Shown: positions 36,000 through 45,804, numbered from the stretch's first letter. The stretch: 64,000 nt of DNA from Alteromonadaceae bacterium XY-R5 (GCA_001660395.1 LXWE01000004.1:62001-126000), one strand, 5' to 3'. Numbers and translations: made by a program. The notes: generated by a model not told the origin, from the letters alone.

Positions 36000-36732
36000 T
36001 GGCAATGGCCCAGCAACTGATCCTGATATGGGGATAGTGTTGTTGAATCAAGCTGGCGAGTGCCGACATAGTCGCTCCAGTGGTTATGACATCATCCATT
36101 AGTGCGATATGTTGAAACTTTTGCCATTTCTGAATTGCGGCAGGAGATTGATTCAGGCGAAACGCTCGTCGCAAATTTTGACGGCGTTGTGCCGCACTTA
36201 ATTCGGTTTGTGGCTGCGTTGCTTTAACACGGTCTAGTAAGTCGTATTCCGGGTGACAGTCTGTCAATTTTGACAGTGCCTTAGCAATCTCCACGCTTTG
36301 ATTAAATTGCCGTTTTCGATAACGCATATGATGCAGGGGAATAGGCAATATGGCATCGGGTAAAGGTGGATAGAGAGGATCTTCCGTTTGCAGGCAATGC
36401 CAGTAAAACCACTGGGCCAGCATGCGCGCATTGCCAAACTGACGATTGAACTTTAGTTGGGTAAGCAGGCGTGAAACTGGCCACTGGTATGGGCTGGCGG
36501 CAAGCAGGGAATAGCGTGCCAAGTTTGGCAGTGCCAGTTGGATTTTCGGCCATTGATTGAGATTGCCTTGCCATAACTGGCAATCAAACCAACTAATATC
36601 ACCGTAACAGAAATCACACACAAGCCCACTGGACGATTGGTGGCAAAGTAAGCAATCCTGCTTACCCAGAGAAGCAAACCAGTGTTTCAGAAAAAGGTTG
36701 TTCCAGAAGGGGCTTGCTTTCATTGCTGTCAT
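35980..36732 (-). CDS. comF: ComF family phosphoribosyltransferase-like protein
   Basis: About 250 residues: an N-terminal zinc-finger-like pair (CLLC ... CDFC), then a phosphoribosyltransferase domain with the PRPP motif ALMDDVITTGATMSAL. In transformable bacteria ComF is needed for DNA uptake, perhaps moving DNA through the membrane. The E. coli homologue is GntX. Starts at 36747, 36732 or 36723 cannot be separated by ribosome sites; I chose the middle one. It is the second competence-related gene here beside comM. Confidence 0.9.
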   Translation of the reverse strand: MTAMKASPFWNNLFLKHWFASLGKQDCLLCHQSSSGLVCDFCYGDISWFDCQLWQGNLNQWPKIQLALPNLARYSLLAASPYQWPVSRLLTQLKFNRQFGNARMLAQWFYWHCLQTEDPLYPPLPDAILPIPLHHMRYRKRQFNQSVEIAKALSKLTDCHPEYDLLDRVKATQPQTELSAAQRRQNLRRAFRLNQSPAAIQKWQKFQHIALMDDVITTGATMSALASLIQQHYPHIRISCWAIAISLPHQ

Positions 36733-36773
36733 CCATAGACTGGCCATTATTAAAGTCTAGTCGAGTAAATGCT

Positions 36774-37577
36774 TTGCCCAAATCAACGTCAATTAACCTT
36801 GAACCTCATGGAATAAAACCTACCCTTGTTTTGCTGCATGGATGGGGGTTGAACAGCGGGATTTGGCAACAGGTCATTCCCGCCTTATCTCGTCAATTTG
36901 ATGTGTTATGTTTGGATCTACCTGGTTTCGGCCATGAACAACAAAACTTGCCTGAGCATTATGGCCTGGCAGAAATTGCAGAATTGGTTGCTGATAAAAT
37001 CCCCAAAGACGCCATTTTATTGGGGTGGTCACTAGGGGGATTAGTTGCTCAGTATATTGCTTTGCATCAACTGGCAGAGATACGAAAGCTGGTGTTGTTA
37101 GCAACCAGCCCCTGTTTTGTGGCACAACCACCGTGGCCAGGTATAAAGCCAGATATTCTCAAAACCTTTGCTCAACAGTTACACCTTAATCATGCGCAAA
37201 CCGTAGAGCGCTTCCTGGCAATTCAGGCGATGGGCAGCCCAACCGCGCGTCAGGACATTAAACAAATCAAACAATCGTTGGACACCTTGCCGGAAGCAAA
37301 TATGCGTGCGCTTCAAGGAGGGCTGGAAATTTTAGAACAAGCCGATTTACGTCAATATTTACCAAACATTGAAATCCCGATTCACTGGTTATTAGGACGT
37401 CTGGATAGTCTGGTGCCTGTTGCTGTGCGAACGCACATTGAAGCACTAGATATGTCTATTAATTGGCATCAGTTTGATAAAGCATCTCACGCACCTTTCA
37501 TTTCACATCCGGATGAGTTTGTTGAGTATATGAAAACATTAGATTCCGCCTCAGTCTGTTTGAACGAAAAGATATAA
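36774..37577 (+). CDS. bioH: Pimeloyl-ACP methyl ester esterase BioH
   Basis: BioH removes the methyl group from pimeloyl-ACP methyl ester in biotin synthesis. An alpha/beta hydrolase: oxyanion region LLHGWGLNSGIW, nucleophile Ser in LGWSLGGLVAQ, Asp in LLGRLDSLVP and His in KASHAPF. I start at TTG 36774 so that the product (267 residues) has a short N terminus like E. coli BioH (256) and does not overlap comF. The open frame begins at 36714. Start is uncertain. Confidence 0.88.
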   Translation: MPKSTSINLEPHGIKPTLVLLHGWGLNSGIWQQVIPALSRQFDVLCLDLPGFGHEQQNLPEHYGLAEIAELVADKIPKDAILLGWSLGGLVAQYIALHQLAEIRKLVLLATSPCFVAQPPWPGIKPDILKTFAQQLHLNHAQTVERFLAIQAMGSPTARQDIKQIKQSLDTLPEANMRALQGGLEILEQADLRQYLPNIEIPIHWLLGRLDSLVPVAVRTHIEALDMSINWHQFDKASHAPFISHPDEFVEYMKTLDSASVCLNEKI

Positions 37578-37673
37578 AGCGCTATCCCTGAGTACGAATA
37601 TGGCCTAACAGGAGGCTTCTCTTTTTTGTCCTATTGGTTAATAATTATACATGAGGTAAAAGAGGAGTAGTGT

Positions 37674-37991
37674 ATGTCTGATCTGTTAACCAGCATCAAC
37701 TCTGCAATTGTGTCTGGCACTCAGGGGTTAAAGAGCGCAAGCGATGGTATTACGTTGGCGTCGCTGAGTATTGCCCAGCAAACCGCGAGTACTAAGAACA
37801 CATCTGAGTTATTAGCCGATGTGTCATTGCAGCAGCTCGGTATGGTTGGAAGAATGTTGCCTACCGGTGGCGATACCCTGACCCAGGATTTAGTATCCTT
37901 GTCGATTAACAGTATTAATGCCATGGCATCTGCCAAGGTCGTCGATACTGCCGATGAGACTGTGGGTACGCTTATTGACGAGATCGCCTGA
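37674..37991 (+). CDS. Small protein with flagellar rod-like ends, 105 residues
   Basis: I do not recognise a named family with confidence. The N terminus (SGTQGLKSASDGITLASLSIAQQ) and C terminus (NAMASAKVVDTADETVGTLID) resemble the conserved ends of flagellar rod and hook proteins such as FlgC and FlgG, but the central domain is only about 45 residues. No signal peptide; many Ser, Thr and Ala. AGAGGAG stands 9 bases upstream. A SprA-like metalloprotease gene follows 37 bp later, likely in one operon. A YjfB-like motility protein is an alternative. Confidence 0.6.
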   Translation: MSDLLTSINSAIVSGTQGLKSASDGITLASLSIAQQTASTKNTSELLADVSLQQLGMVGRMLPTGGDTLTQDLVSLSINSINAMASAKVVDTADETVGTLIDEIA

Positions 37992-38028
37992 CTCTGATCA
38001 CAGTGCAGGTGTTGAAAGCGTTTAACGC

Positions 38029-38979
38029 ATGAATATCGTTACCCCGGTACCAACCACGCTCAATTTCAGTACGGTCAATCCGAATACTGAACTTGCTAAG
38101 CGTGACAACCAGTTAAGAGAGACAGTTCCGCAAACAGCGGATGCTGAGAACTCGGCTGCCGAAAGCGGGCTCGGATCAGAGTCTGATCGTGTTAAAAAAC
38201 CAGGGCAACCCCCTCAGCCTGTCACTTACGAGCGTCCGCAGCCGCAAAGTGGGCAGCAAGCTCAAGGTGAGACCAGGTCTGATCAGGATAATGCTGAGGA
38301 TCCGAGTGCGGGCAAAGAGTCAGCACAGGACGAACAATCCAGGCAGCAACAGCAAGCTCAGCAGCAAGAAGTACAGGAGCTTGAAAAACGCGACCAGGAA
38401 GTTAGGCAACACGAACAAGCACATGCCGCTCAAGGAGGGCAGCATGCTGGTAGTCCTAGCTACGAGTTTGAAGTAGGTCCTGACGGTCAGCAATATGCGG
38501 TGTCTGGTGAAGTCAGCATTGATATCTCAAAAGAGGCAACGCCAGAAGACACCCTGCGTAAGATGCAACAGGTTAAAGCCGCGGCACTGGCACCGGCCGA
38601 GCCTTCAGTTGAAGATGTCAGGGTTGCGGCTGAGGCAACGAAAATTGCTGCGGAAGCCAGAGCGGAAATTAGCAGTGATCGGCTAGAAAATTCGCAGCAA
38701 ACGTTTCAACAACAGTCGGGGCTGGTTGATGAGGCTGATAGTCAATCTGATACGGGTCCAGAACTCGAAGATATCGTTCAGGGGACAGAAACCGCGTCAC
38801 CCTACCGAACTTTGGCGGAAGATCCTGTAGCTGAAGCTGCCGGACTGGAAAGTGGCGAGTGGCAACGTAAACTTGCAAGCCGAGATGAGCAGATACTTAA
38901 AAGGGTTTCTGTGATTGAAAACTACTATCAGCAAGTTGCATTGCCCGAAGAAAGTCGCGCTTATGATTATCGGGTTTAG
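38029..38979 (+). CDS. SprA-related putative metalloprotease
   Basis: A 316-residue protein. A low-complexity Gln/Glu/Ser-rich region (about 30-130) leads to a conserved core containing HEQAHA (HExxH zinc-binding motif), then AGSPSYEFEVGPDGQQYAVSG and ISKEATPEDTLRKMQQV. This core matches the SprA-related/CJM1_0395 putative metalloprotease family, named after a catfish pathogen gene with no firm biochemical role. No export signal is visible. Preceded by the 105-residue protein and followed by a terminator. Confidence 0.8.
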   Translation: MNIVTPVPTTLNFSTVNPNTELAKRDNQLRETVPQTADAENSAAESGLGSESDRVKKPGQPPQPVTYERPQPQSGQQAQGETRSDQDNAEDPSAGKESAQDEQSRQQQQAQQQEVQELEKRDQEVRQHEQAHAAQGGQHAGSPSYEFEVGPDGQQYAVSGEVSIDISKEATPEDTLRKMQQVKAAALAPAEPSVEDVRVAAEATKIAAEARAEISSDRLENSQQTFQQQSGLVDEADSQSDTGPELEDIVQGTETASPYRTLAEDPVAEAAGLESGEWQRKLASRDEQILKRVSVIENYYQQVALPEESRAYDYRV

Positions 38980-38994
38980 AATTTAGTCGTTATT

Positions 38995-39023
38995 AAAAAG
39001 CCAGTCTTTTGACTGGCTTTTTT
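38995..39023. terminator. Bidirectional terminator between metalloprotease and tex
   Basis: AAAAAGCCAGTC, loop TTTT, GACTGGCTTTTTT. It has A and T runs on both sides, serving both convergent genes. Confidence 0.9.
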
Positions 39024-39039
39024 GTGTATTTACCAATCG

Positions 39040-41349
39040 CTATTTTTTTGCTTTTGCGAAGGCTTCGGCAAATGCATTTCCCATGGCGCTGTTGCCAGAA
39101 GATTGCTGCGCCTTAGGCTTATTTTGACGAGGGCTGTTATTGCCTTTGTTCTGCGGTTGGCGGGGTTCAGATTTAGCCACAGGTTTATCATCCAAACGCA
39201 TGGTGAAAGAGATGCGTTTACGTGGCACATCAACTTCCAATACCTTCACCTTCACAATATCACCGGCCTTGACTACTTCACGAGGATCAGAAATAAACTT
39301 GTCTGTCATGGCGGAAATATGTACAAGACCATCCTGATGCACACCTACGTCTACAAAGGCACCAAAGTTGGCGACATTGCTGACAACGCCTTCCAGGATC
39401 ATGCCTTCTTTCAAATCGCTGATCGTATCGATCCCCTCTTTGAAAGTAGCAGTCTTGAATTCGGGACGCGGGTCGCGGCCCGGCTTATCCAGTTCTTTGA
39501 GGATATCTGTGATAGTCGGCAGTCCAAAGTTGTCGCTGACTAGCTGCTGCGGGTCAAGCTTACGGAGTAAATCCGTGTTACCGATTAGATCGTTGACAGC
39601 GCTGCCAGTCAGCCCGACAATTTTTTCAATGACCGGGTAGGCTTCAGGGTGAACCGCAGATTTATCCAGTGGATTGTCGCCACCCATAATACGCAGGAAA
39701 CCGGCTGCTTGTTCAAAGGCTTTTGGCCCTAAACGCTCAACTTTGAGCAATTGTTTACGGTTCGCAAAGGCTCCATTTTCATCACGGAATTTGACGATGT
39801 TCTGGGCCAGTGTTTTGTTCAAACCAGACACATGGGATAGCAACGCCGGAGATGCTGTATTCACATCCACACCTACGGCGTTAACGCAGTCCTCAATGAC
39901 GTTTTCAAGGGATTTGCCCAACAGGCTTTGGCTAACGTCGTGTTGATACTGACCCACGCCAATGGCTTTAGGCTCAATTTTTACCAGCTCAGCCAGAGGA
40001 TCCTGTAATCGGCGGGCAATTGATACTGCGCCGCGTAATGACACGTCCATTTCCGGTAATTCTTTAGAGGCAAGCTCAGAGGCTGAATATACCGATGCAC
40101 CCGCTTCAGATACCATAATTTTGCTTAGCTTTAGTTCTGGGTGGGCTTTAATCAGTTCGGCCGCCAGTTTGTCTGTTTCGCGAGAAGCCGTGCCGTTTCC
40201 AATACTAATCAACTGAACTTTGTGCTGCTGGCAAAGATTCGCCAGTGTGCGCAGGCTTTTATCCCACAGATTTTGAGGTGCATGTGGGAAAATAGTGCTG
40301 GTTGCCACGACTTTACCAGTAGTGTCGACAATCGCGACTTTCACTCCTGTGCGTAAACCCGGATCCAGGCCCATCGTCACTTTGGCGCCGGCAGGGGCTG
40401 CCATTAACAGGTCATTGAGATTTTTCGCAAATACCTGAATGGCTTCTTCTTCCGCCTTTTCACGTAATGCACCGAATAGTTCATTTTCCATATGCAGCAG
40501 AATCTTCACGCGCCAGGTCCACTGCACAACTGTTTGCAGGAAGCTATCTGCAGCTTTGCCGCTGAAACGCAGGTTCAGATGGTCGGCAATGATTGTCTCG
40601 CAATATGAACTACGAACACCTTCTTCGTTGCTAGGGTCAGCATTCAGACTGACCTGTAAAACACCCTCATTACGGCCACGGAACATTGCCAATGCCCGGT
40701 GAGATGGCGCTTTCATTAGTACTTCTGAATGGCTGAAATAGTCTGCGTACTTGCTGCCTTCATTTTCTTTACCGGTGACAACCTGGCTATTGATATGAGC
40801 CGTTTTCGTCAGGTGCTGACGAATTTTCTGTAGCAAATCGGCATCTTCTGCAAAACGCTCCATCAAAATGTACTTGGCACCTTCAAGTGCATCTTTGGTG
40901 GTGGCAATACCTGCTTCGGTATTCAGGTATTGTTCGGCCTGTGTTTCAGGATCCTGGCTTGGGTCGCTTAATAACGTATCGGCTAATGTCAGTAACCCAG
41001 CTTCAATCGCGATTTGGCCTTTGGTACGACGCTTTGGCTTATAGGGCAGATACAGGTCTTCAAGTTCGGTTTTGCTCTCTGCCTGACGGATTTTTGCGGC
41101 TAACTCGTCACTTAGTTTACCCTGTTCATCAATGGACTTAATGATAACGCTGCGGCGGTCTTCTAATTCGCGCAGATAACCCAAACGTTGCTCTAAAGCA
41201 CGTAACTGGACATCATCCAGTCCCTGAGTCACCTCTTTACGGTATCGGGCGATAAAAGGAACCGTGGAGCCTTCGTCAAGTAATTGAACCGCTGCCTGCA
41301 CTTGAGCGGCTTTCACTTGAAGTTCTGCGGCAATTTTCTCAATAATCAT
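39040..41349 (-). CDS. tex: Tex family transcription accessory protein
   Basis: A 769-residue RNA-binding protein resembling bacterial Tex (E. coli YhgF). In order: N-terminal helical domains, a YqgF-like RNase H fold ([17 protein letters not shown]), helix-hairpin-helix repeats ([16 protein letters not shown]), and an S1 domain ([18 protein letters not shown]). The C terminus is a basic, low-complexity tail. ATG 41349 has AGGATAGG upstream. Downstream of greB in the same direction, as in enterobacteria. Confidence 0.95.
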   Translation of the reverse strand: MIIEKIAAELQVKAAQVQAAVQLLDEGSTVPFIARYRKEVTQGLDDVQLRALEQRLGYLRELEDRRSVIIKSIDEQGKLSDELAAKIRQAESKTELEDLYLPYKPKRRTKGQIAIEAGLLTLADTLLSDPSQDPETQAEQYLNTEAGIATTKDALEGAKYILMERFAEDADLLQKIRQHLTKTAHINSQVVTGKENEGSKYADYFSHSEVLMKAPSHRALAMFRGRNEGVLQVSLNADPSNEEGVRSSYCETIIADHLNLRFSGKAADSFLQTVVQWTWRVKILLHMENELFGALREKAEEEAIQVFAKNLNDLLMAAPAGAKVTMGLDPGLRTGVKVAIVDTTGKVVATSTIFPHAPQNLWDKSLRTLANLCQQHKVQLISIGNGTASRETDKLAAELIKAHPELKLSKIMVSEAGASVYSASELASKELPEMDVSLRGAVSIARRLQDPLAELVKIEPKAIGVGQYQHDVSQSLLGKSLENVIEDCVNAVGVDVNTASPALLSHVSGLNKTLAQNIVKFRDENGAFANRKQLLKVERLGPKAFEQAAGFLRIMGGDNPLDKSAVHPEAYPVIEKIVGLTGSAVNDLIGNTDLLRKLDPQQLVSDNFGLPTITDILKELDKPGRDPRPEFKTATFKEGIDTISDLKEGMILEGVVSNVANFGAFVDVGVHQDGLVHISAMTDKFISDPREVVKAGDIVKVKVLEVDVPRKRISFTMRLDDKPVAKSEPRQPQNKGNNSPRQNKPKAQQSSGNSAMGNAFAEAFAKAKK

Positions 41350-41549
41350 AAAACCTATCCTATTGGTGGGAAACACCCGCTCCTGGGAGATTATCGGTGA
41401 GCCTGGGATTGCGCGTGTTACCTGAAAAACTCAATTAACTCGCCTTAAGCGAAGATAAAATGCTGCCAAACACCTGGCTGACAGTAACTGACTGGTTCTG
41501 AGTGGAGGCAAGTATAACACTGTGCCTAGGGCCCTCAAGTCGCCGGCAG

Positions 41550-42041
41550 TTATTGCTGGTCATGGCTAGGTATCTGGTAAGAAATGTCAGTGACATACCA
41601 ATTCTTTTTACCGGTGGGTGTGAGCACCGTTGCCATATCATCAACCTGTTTCTTCAATAAGGCGCGGGCCATCGGCGAGTCGATAGAGATGTAATCCTTG
41701 CGACCATAGATTTCATCTGGTCCAACAATCCGGAAGGTCATGATCTGGCCATCGTCATCTTCAATCTCGACAAATGCGCCAAAGAATACATAGCCTTCCT
41801 GTTCAGGCGAAGGATCAATGACCCTTACCTCATCCAGGCGTTTACGCAAGTATCGCACCCGGCGGTCTATTTCACGCAATTGCTTTTTGTTATATTGATA
41901 GTCGGCGTTCTCGCTGCGATCCCCTAGGCTGGCAGCCCAGGTGACCTTTTTAGTGACTTCCGGACGTTTCTCGCGCCATAGATGGTCTAGCTCCTGTCTA
42001 AGGGCGTTATATCCTTCGCGAGTGACCAGATTACTTTTCAT
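41550..42041 (-). CDS. greB: Transcription elongation factor GreB
   Basis: Rescues backtracked RNA polymerase by stimulating cleavage of the nascent RNA. The N-terminal coiled coil (residues 1-75) carries GDRSENADYQYNKK, with the acidic tip that enters the polymerase channel; the C-terminal FKBP-like domain follows (VGPDEIYGRKDYISIDSPMAR in two parts). The insertion pattern and its pairing with tex indicate GreB rather than GreA. Confidence 0.94.
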   Translation of the reverse strand: MKSNLVTREGYNALRQELDHLWREKRPEVTKKVTWAASLGDRSENADYQYNKKQLREIDRRVRYLRKRLDEVRVIDPSPEQEGYVFFGAFVEIEDDDGQIMTFRIVGPDEIYGRKDYISIDSPMARALLKKQVDDMATVLTPTGKKNWYVTDISYQIPSHDQQ

Positions 42042-42222
42042 TGCGTCAACAGGTTAATTAAATTGAGCTGTAGTGTAAGGGCATTGTTTCGGAGAGTGAA
42101 TAAGTAAGTGCGTTATTTGCTGATGGAGCAAATTTTCCACTTGTTAAAAATAACGATTAAAGCAGCTTTTATTAGAGCAAATTGTTCCTAACCTGTACTG
42201 GGTAAATTCGCGATTTTTGACT

Positions 42223-42504
42223 AGTCTTAAAGACAGTAAAAGTGACACCTGTGATTTGTATGGCGAGTTGGAAAAGGTACACTTTTACCAGGGCGGAAAC
42301 AGCTGCGCTGCACGGTTATAACGCTCAATCTCCACTTTGTCTAAATCGAAAGACAGTCATGTAGTTATTGCAGCAGACGTATCCCGTTAAGCGGGAGCCT
42401 GTATCCCTGAAAAGGGCAAATGTTCTCTCTGGAATAGGTTCAGCAAGGAACTAGCTGATTTTGACGTTAAGTAGTGTCAGCCGGGCTCAAAGAGCCCGGC
42501 TTTT
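42223..42504 (+). ncRNA. Candidate structured RNA between greB and fkpA
   Basis: The 483-bp gap between two minus-strand genes ends in a strong plus-strand terminator: GCCGGGCTC (42480-42488), AAA, GAGCCCGGC (42492-42500), TTTT. No plus-strand gene precedes it. Upstream lie several short hairpins: TGTCT/AGACA, TCCCG/CGGGA, CCCT/AGGG, and TCAGC/GCTGA with AAGGAACTA in the loop. Five or more GGA triplets occur, one in that loop, which would suit CsrA binding. A TTGACT at 42217 could be a -35 box. The 5' end is a guess. A 34-codon ORF (ATG near 42260) lacks a ribosome site. Confidence 0.35.
42480..42504 (+). terminator. Rho-independent terminator, plus strand
   Basis: A 9-bp GC-rich stem with loop AAA and a TTTT tail on the plus strand. 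On the minus strand no T run follows, so it does not look designed for fkpA, although the hairpin may also stop that transcript. Confidence 0.75.
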
Positions 42505-42524
42505 AACGTTTAGAAACGTACTAT

Positions 42525-43280
42525 TTATTTGCCTGCGTCTGTATCTGGCTTGATGATATCCAACAATTCCACTTCAAAAATCAGTGTAGAGTTAGCGCCA
42601 ATATCACCCATATTACGCTCGCCATAGGCCAGTTCAGCAGGGATGAAGAATTTGTATTTGCTGCCTACTGTCATTAATTGAACGCCTTCAGTCCAGCCTG
42701 AAATCACACGATTCAGAGGGAATACAGCAGGTTCGCCACGGCTGTATGAAGAATCAAATTCTTTGCCGTTCAGTAATGTACCTTTGTAATGTACTTTTAC
42801 TGTGTCAGTTGCAACTGGATGGTCACCTTCACCTTCCGTCATGACCTGGTATTGCAGGCCAGATTCTGTGGTCATCACGCCTTCTTTCTTGGCGTTCTCT
42901 TCCAGGAATTTTTTGCCTTCTTCCAGGTTAGTTGCAGCAACCTTGTCTTGTTGCTCTTCTTGTTTGGCTTTAAATGCGGTCTCAGCAGCCTGTGTAATTT
43001 GATTTAATTCGGCTGGTGTGAATTGCGATTTTTCGTTCAACGAAGCAATAAACCCTTTAATCACCAGTTCTTTGTCAAAACCCAGGCCCACTTCTTCTTG
43101 TGCATCCAGTTTACGGTCAACGAACATACCAACGCTGGCACCCAGCGCATAGGCTTGTTTGTCCGCTTCAGTCTTTAATTCAACAGGGGCATTAGTGGCA
43201 GTTGTATCGGCTGCTTCTTTTTGACAAGCCGTTAAGCCCAGTGCCGAGGCGATGACCATGGCGATCATGGCTTTTTTCAT
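42525..43280 (-). CDS. fkpA: FKBP-type peptidyl-prolyl isomerase FkpA, lipoprotein-like
   Basis: A periplasmic prolyl isomerase and chaperone. The signal peptide MKKAMIAMVIASALGLTAC ends in a lipobox, so the protein is probably lipidated. An N-terminal helical dimerisation domain (about 30-130) is followed by an FKBP domain (VKVHYKGTLLNGKEFDSSY, GWTEGVQLM, FFIPAELAYGER). 251 residues. Adjacent to slyX-region genes as in E. coli, where fkpA and slyX are neighbours. Confidence 0.93.
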   Translation of the reverse strand: MKKAMIAMVIASALGLTACQKEAADTTATNAPVELKTEADKQAYALGASVGMFVDRKLDAQEEVGLGFDKELVIKGFIASLNEKSQFTPAELNQITQAAETAFKAKQEEQQDKVAATNLEEGKKFLEENAKKEGVMTTESGLQYQVMTEGEGDHPVATDTVKVHYKGTLLNGKEFDSSYSRGEPAVFPLNRVISGWTEGVQLMTVGSKYKFFIPAELAYGERNMGDIGANSTLIFEVELLDIIKPDTDAGK

Positions 43281-43407
43281 GAATTCTTCTCCAAATTGTA
43301 ATTAAATCAAAGGGTTTTTAATTTGATGAGATAAGCAGTACGTGAGTAAAGTGCGTATACTAAACGGACTGGACGAAAACAGAAACCTTACTAGGGACCA
43401 TCGACAG

Positions 43408-44379
43408 ATGCAAAAGTTGCACGCGTTATTGTGTTTTTTCCTTCTCTGCGCCTGTACGCCTATCAGTGATAAAGCAGATGAAATGTGGCGTCATGCCGTT
43501 GATGGTGCATTTGCCGCTGACATTTCCGCTGATGGTAACTTAGCTGTGGTCTCCACCATAGGGGGGGGGATCCGCGTTTGGTCTCTCGACAGTTTAAAGC
43601 CGAAATACGAATGGCGCCAATCTGGCGATGGTGCAAATACGGTAGGCATGTTGAATTTAGCCCCGGATAAGTCGTTTGTGGTCAGTGCCGATCGCGACAG
43701 TTTCGCGTTATGGAATCTGCAAAGCGGGGAACCGGAAGGGATCTGGCGGATTGATGAATCCAGTATTCGCGATGTGGCTGTCTCCGATATGGGCCGAGGC
43801 ATTTTGGTGGGGCGAGGCAATGGCAAGGTGATGTTCTTTGAACCTAAAACAGGCCGACGTTTAGAGTTTTTAGGGCATCAGGAAAAAATCAACAGTGTGG
43901 CTCTATCGCCAAATGGCTTTTATGCCTTAACCGGTGGCAACGATTATGTGGCGTATTTGTGGGATACCCGCTCTGGCCAGGTAATTTATCGATTCACGCA
44001 TACTAGCAGGGTGACGAAGGTCGAACTTGACGATCAAGGCCGCTACGCCTTTACCGCAGATAGCAAGCGCGGTGCCTTCATCTGGGATTTGCACAGCGGC
44101 AACAAAATAAGTCAGTTACACTTTATTGAACGGCAGAAAATCTTCAGTAGCGCGCGCTTTTCTGCCGATGGACATTATCTGCTAACTGGCTCTCCTGGAC
44201 GTAACCTGATTCTTTGGGATGTGACAACGGGAGATAAGCTCCAGAGTTGGCTGGTGCATCCGCGCGAACAAAGTACACCACCCACTGCAGTTGTCTATGC
44301 CGTAGGTTTTCGTAAAGATGGTAAGATACTGTCTGAAAGCAGCAGTGGTCTGGCAGAATTGTGGTCACCAGACCTGTGA
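43408..44379 (+). CDS. WD40-repeat lipoprotein
   Basis: A 323-residue exported lipoprotein with a lipobox (LLCAC, residues 11-15 from ATG 43408) and about six to seven WD40-type blades: ADGNLAVVSTIGGGIRVWSL, NGFYALTGGNDYVAYLWDT, DGHYLLTGSPGRNLILWDV. It probably forms a beta-propeller at the inner face of the outer membrane or in the periplasm. The open frame extends to 43342, but the lipoprotein start is preferred. slyX follows 16 bp later. Binding partner unknown. Confidence 0.85.
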   Translation: MQKLHALLCFFLLCACTPISDKADEMWRHAVDGAFAADISADGNLAVVSTIGGGIRVWSLDSLKPKYEWRQSGDGANTVGMLNLAPDKSFVVSADRDSFALWNLQSGEPEGIWRIDESSIRDVAVSDMGRGILVGRGNGKVMFFEPKTGRRLEFLGHQEKINSVALSPNGFYALTGGNDYVAYLWDTRSGQVIYRFTHTSRVTKVELDDQGRYAFTADSKRGAFIWDLHSGNKISQLHFIERQKIFSSARFSADGHYLLTGSPGRNLILWDVTTGDKLQSWLVHPREQSTPPTAVVYAVGFRKDGKILSESSSGLAELWSPDL

Positions 44380-44395
44380 TCTACACCGGAGAGTT

Positions 44396-44626
44396 ATGCA
44401 CGATAAACTAACAGATGAGCAGATTTTGGCTTATGTAGAAGAACTACAGATGAAGGTTGCTTATCAGGAAAATCATATCGAGGTCCTGAATCAGGCTCTA
44501 GCCAGTCAGCAAAAGCAACTAGATAGCTTGCAGTTTACGCTTGGACATGTAGTCGACAGGGTGAAACAGTTTCAGGTGTCAAATATGGCAACTGAAGCGG
44601 AAGAAACACCACCACCTCACTATTAA
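44396..44626 (+). CDS. slyX: SlyX protein
   Basis: A 76-residue coiled-coil protein ending in AEETPPPHY, the C-terminal signature of SlyX. Heptads run from LAYVEELQMKVAYQE to about residue 60. GGAGAG precedes the ATG. Its function is unknown even in E. coli. Confidence 0.93.
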   Translation: MHDKLTDEQILAYVEELQMKVAYQENHIEVLNQALASQQKQLDSLQFTLGHVVDRVKQFQVSNMATEAEETPPPHY

Positions 44627-44655
44627 CCTGTGCTAAATGTGCGGAGAAGGGAGTC

Positions 44656-45582
44656 ATGAAAGAACAACAAAAGCAACTTGTTGGTGTTTCCGGAGAGCCC
44701 CTTCGCTCAGGTACCGAAACCGGTCGTTCTAAAGAGCGGGCGCAGGAAAATAGCGAATTTGTTTCGGTTATCGTAAAACGCACCGACGAAACCTTTCGCC
44801 ATCCTGATGATATTCTCGAAAAGGCCATAGCCGAAGGTCTTGAGCAAATTTCCCGCCCAGCCTTTTCATTATGGTTATCCGCTATTGCCGCAGGCATGAT
44901 TCTGGGTTTTACCGTGTTAGCCGTTGGCGTTATGGCGTCCTTGCTTGATCAGCCGGGCCATGGTTTGAATCGACTGCTGGTTGCTGCTGTTTATCCCTTA
45001 GGGTTTGTGCTGTGTATTTTAAGTCGCACCCAGTTATTTACTGAGCACACAGCCACTGCTGTTTATCCCGTGTTAGATGGCAAGGCAAAAGCAAAAGGGT
45101 TGTTGCGCTTATGGGGAATAGTGATTATTGGGAATATGGTGGGCGGTTATACCAGCGCCACTATGCTGGTGACGGCGGAAGACGTGGTAAAAGCCAAGCA
45201 GGGCTATTACTTCTTAGCCGAACATTTATTGCACTTTTCTGCCGACACCCTGTTTATCAGTGCCATTTTAGCCGGCTGGTTAATGGCTTTAGGGGCCTGG
45301 ATTGTGATGTCTACCAATTCAACTTTAAGCCAGATAGTGAGTATCTATATCGTGACTTTTATTATCGGACTAGGTGGTTTACATCATTCTATTGCAGGCT
45401 CGATTGAACTGTTCGCGGCCTGGTTGTCTTATGCCAAATTCAATGCAATAGACATCGTCCTGACGATCATCACCGTCCTGCTTGGTAATTTAGTGGGAGG
45501 GAGTGTGTTTGTGGCGGTACTGAACTATGGTCATATTCGCCACTCCCAGCGTCAGGAGCGGCAAGCCAACAAAAGGTCTTGA
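44656..45582 (+). CDS. Formate/nitrite transporter family channel
   Basis: A 308-residue member of the FNT family, closest in layout to E. coli YfdC. A hydrophilic N-terminal stretch (1-75, with DDILEKAIAEGLEQI) precedes six membrane helices with GMILGFTVLAVG, RTQLFTEHTAT and GLGGLHHSIAGSIEL. FNT proteins are pentameric channels for small monovalent anions. Substrate not determined. Confidence 0.88.
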   Translation: MKEQQKQLVGVSGEPLRSGTETGRSKERAQENSEFVSVIVKRTDETFRHPDDILEKAIAEGLEQISRPAFSLWLSAIAAGMILGFTVLAVGVMASLLDQPGHGLNRLLVAAVYPLGFVLCILSRTQLFTEHTATAVYPVLDGKAKAKGLLRLWGIVIIGNMVGGYTSATMLVTAEDVVKAKQGYYFLAEHLLHFSADTLFISAILAGWLMALGAWIVMSTNSTLSQIVSIYIVTFIIGLGGLHHSIAGSIELFAAWLSYAKFNAIDIVLTIITVLLGNLVGGSVFVAVLNYGHIRHSQRQERQANKRS

Positions 45583-45597
45583 TACCAGTAACCTGGA

Positions 45598-45804
45598 TTA
45601 CTCTGGCTTAAATAAGCCGATCATTTGCTCTGTGGCGCGTTTACGGGCCTCTACCTGATCACTGGATTGAGTATCATGGTGGCCGCATTCCACACATTCT
45701 AATTTTTCCACATTGTTTTCAAAATACAGCATCAGGGTGTCCATGGCCTGACATTTTGGGCATACCGCACCGGCGATAAAACGTTTTTTTAGTTTCTTAG
45801 TCAT
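45598..45804 (-). CDS. yheV: YheV family zinc-ribbon protein
   Basis: A 68-residue protein from MTKKLKKRF with two CxxC knuckles (CPKC and CVEC), matching YheV. The frame is open to 45813. Convergent with the FNT gene and divergent from yheS, the usual kefB-locus neighbourhood. No known function. Confidence 0.88.
   Translation of the reverse strand: MTKKLKKRFIAGAVCPKCQAMDTLMLYFENNVEKLECVECGHHDTQSSDQVEARKRATEQMIGLFKPE

Noticed and set aside
42260-42365. A 34-codon ORF in the greB-fkpA gap
   Set aside because: No ribosome-binding site and no recognisable protein features; a structured RNA or nothing is likelier.
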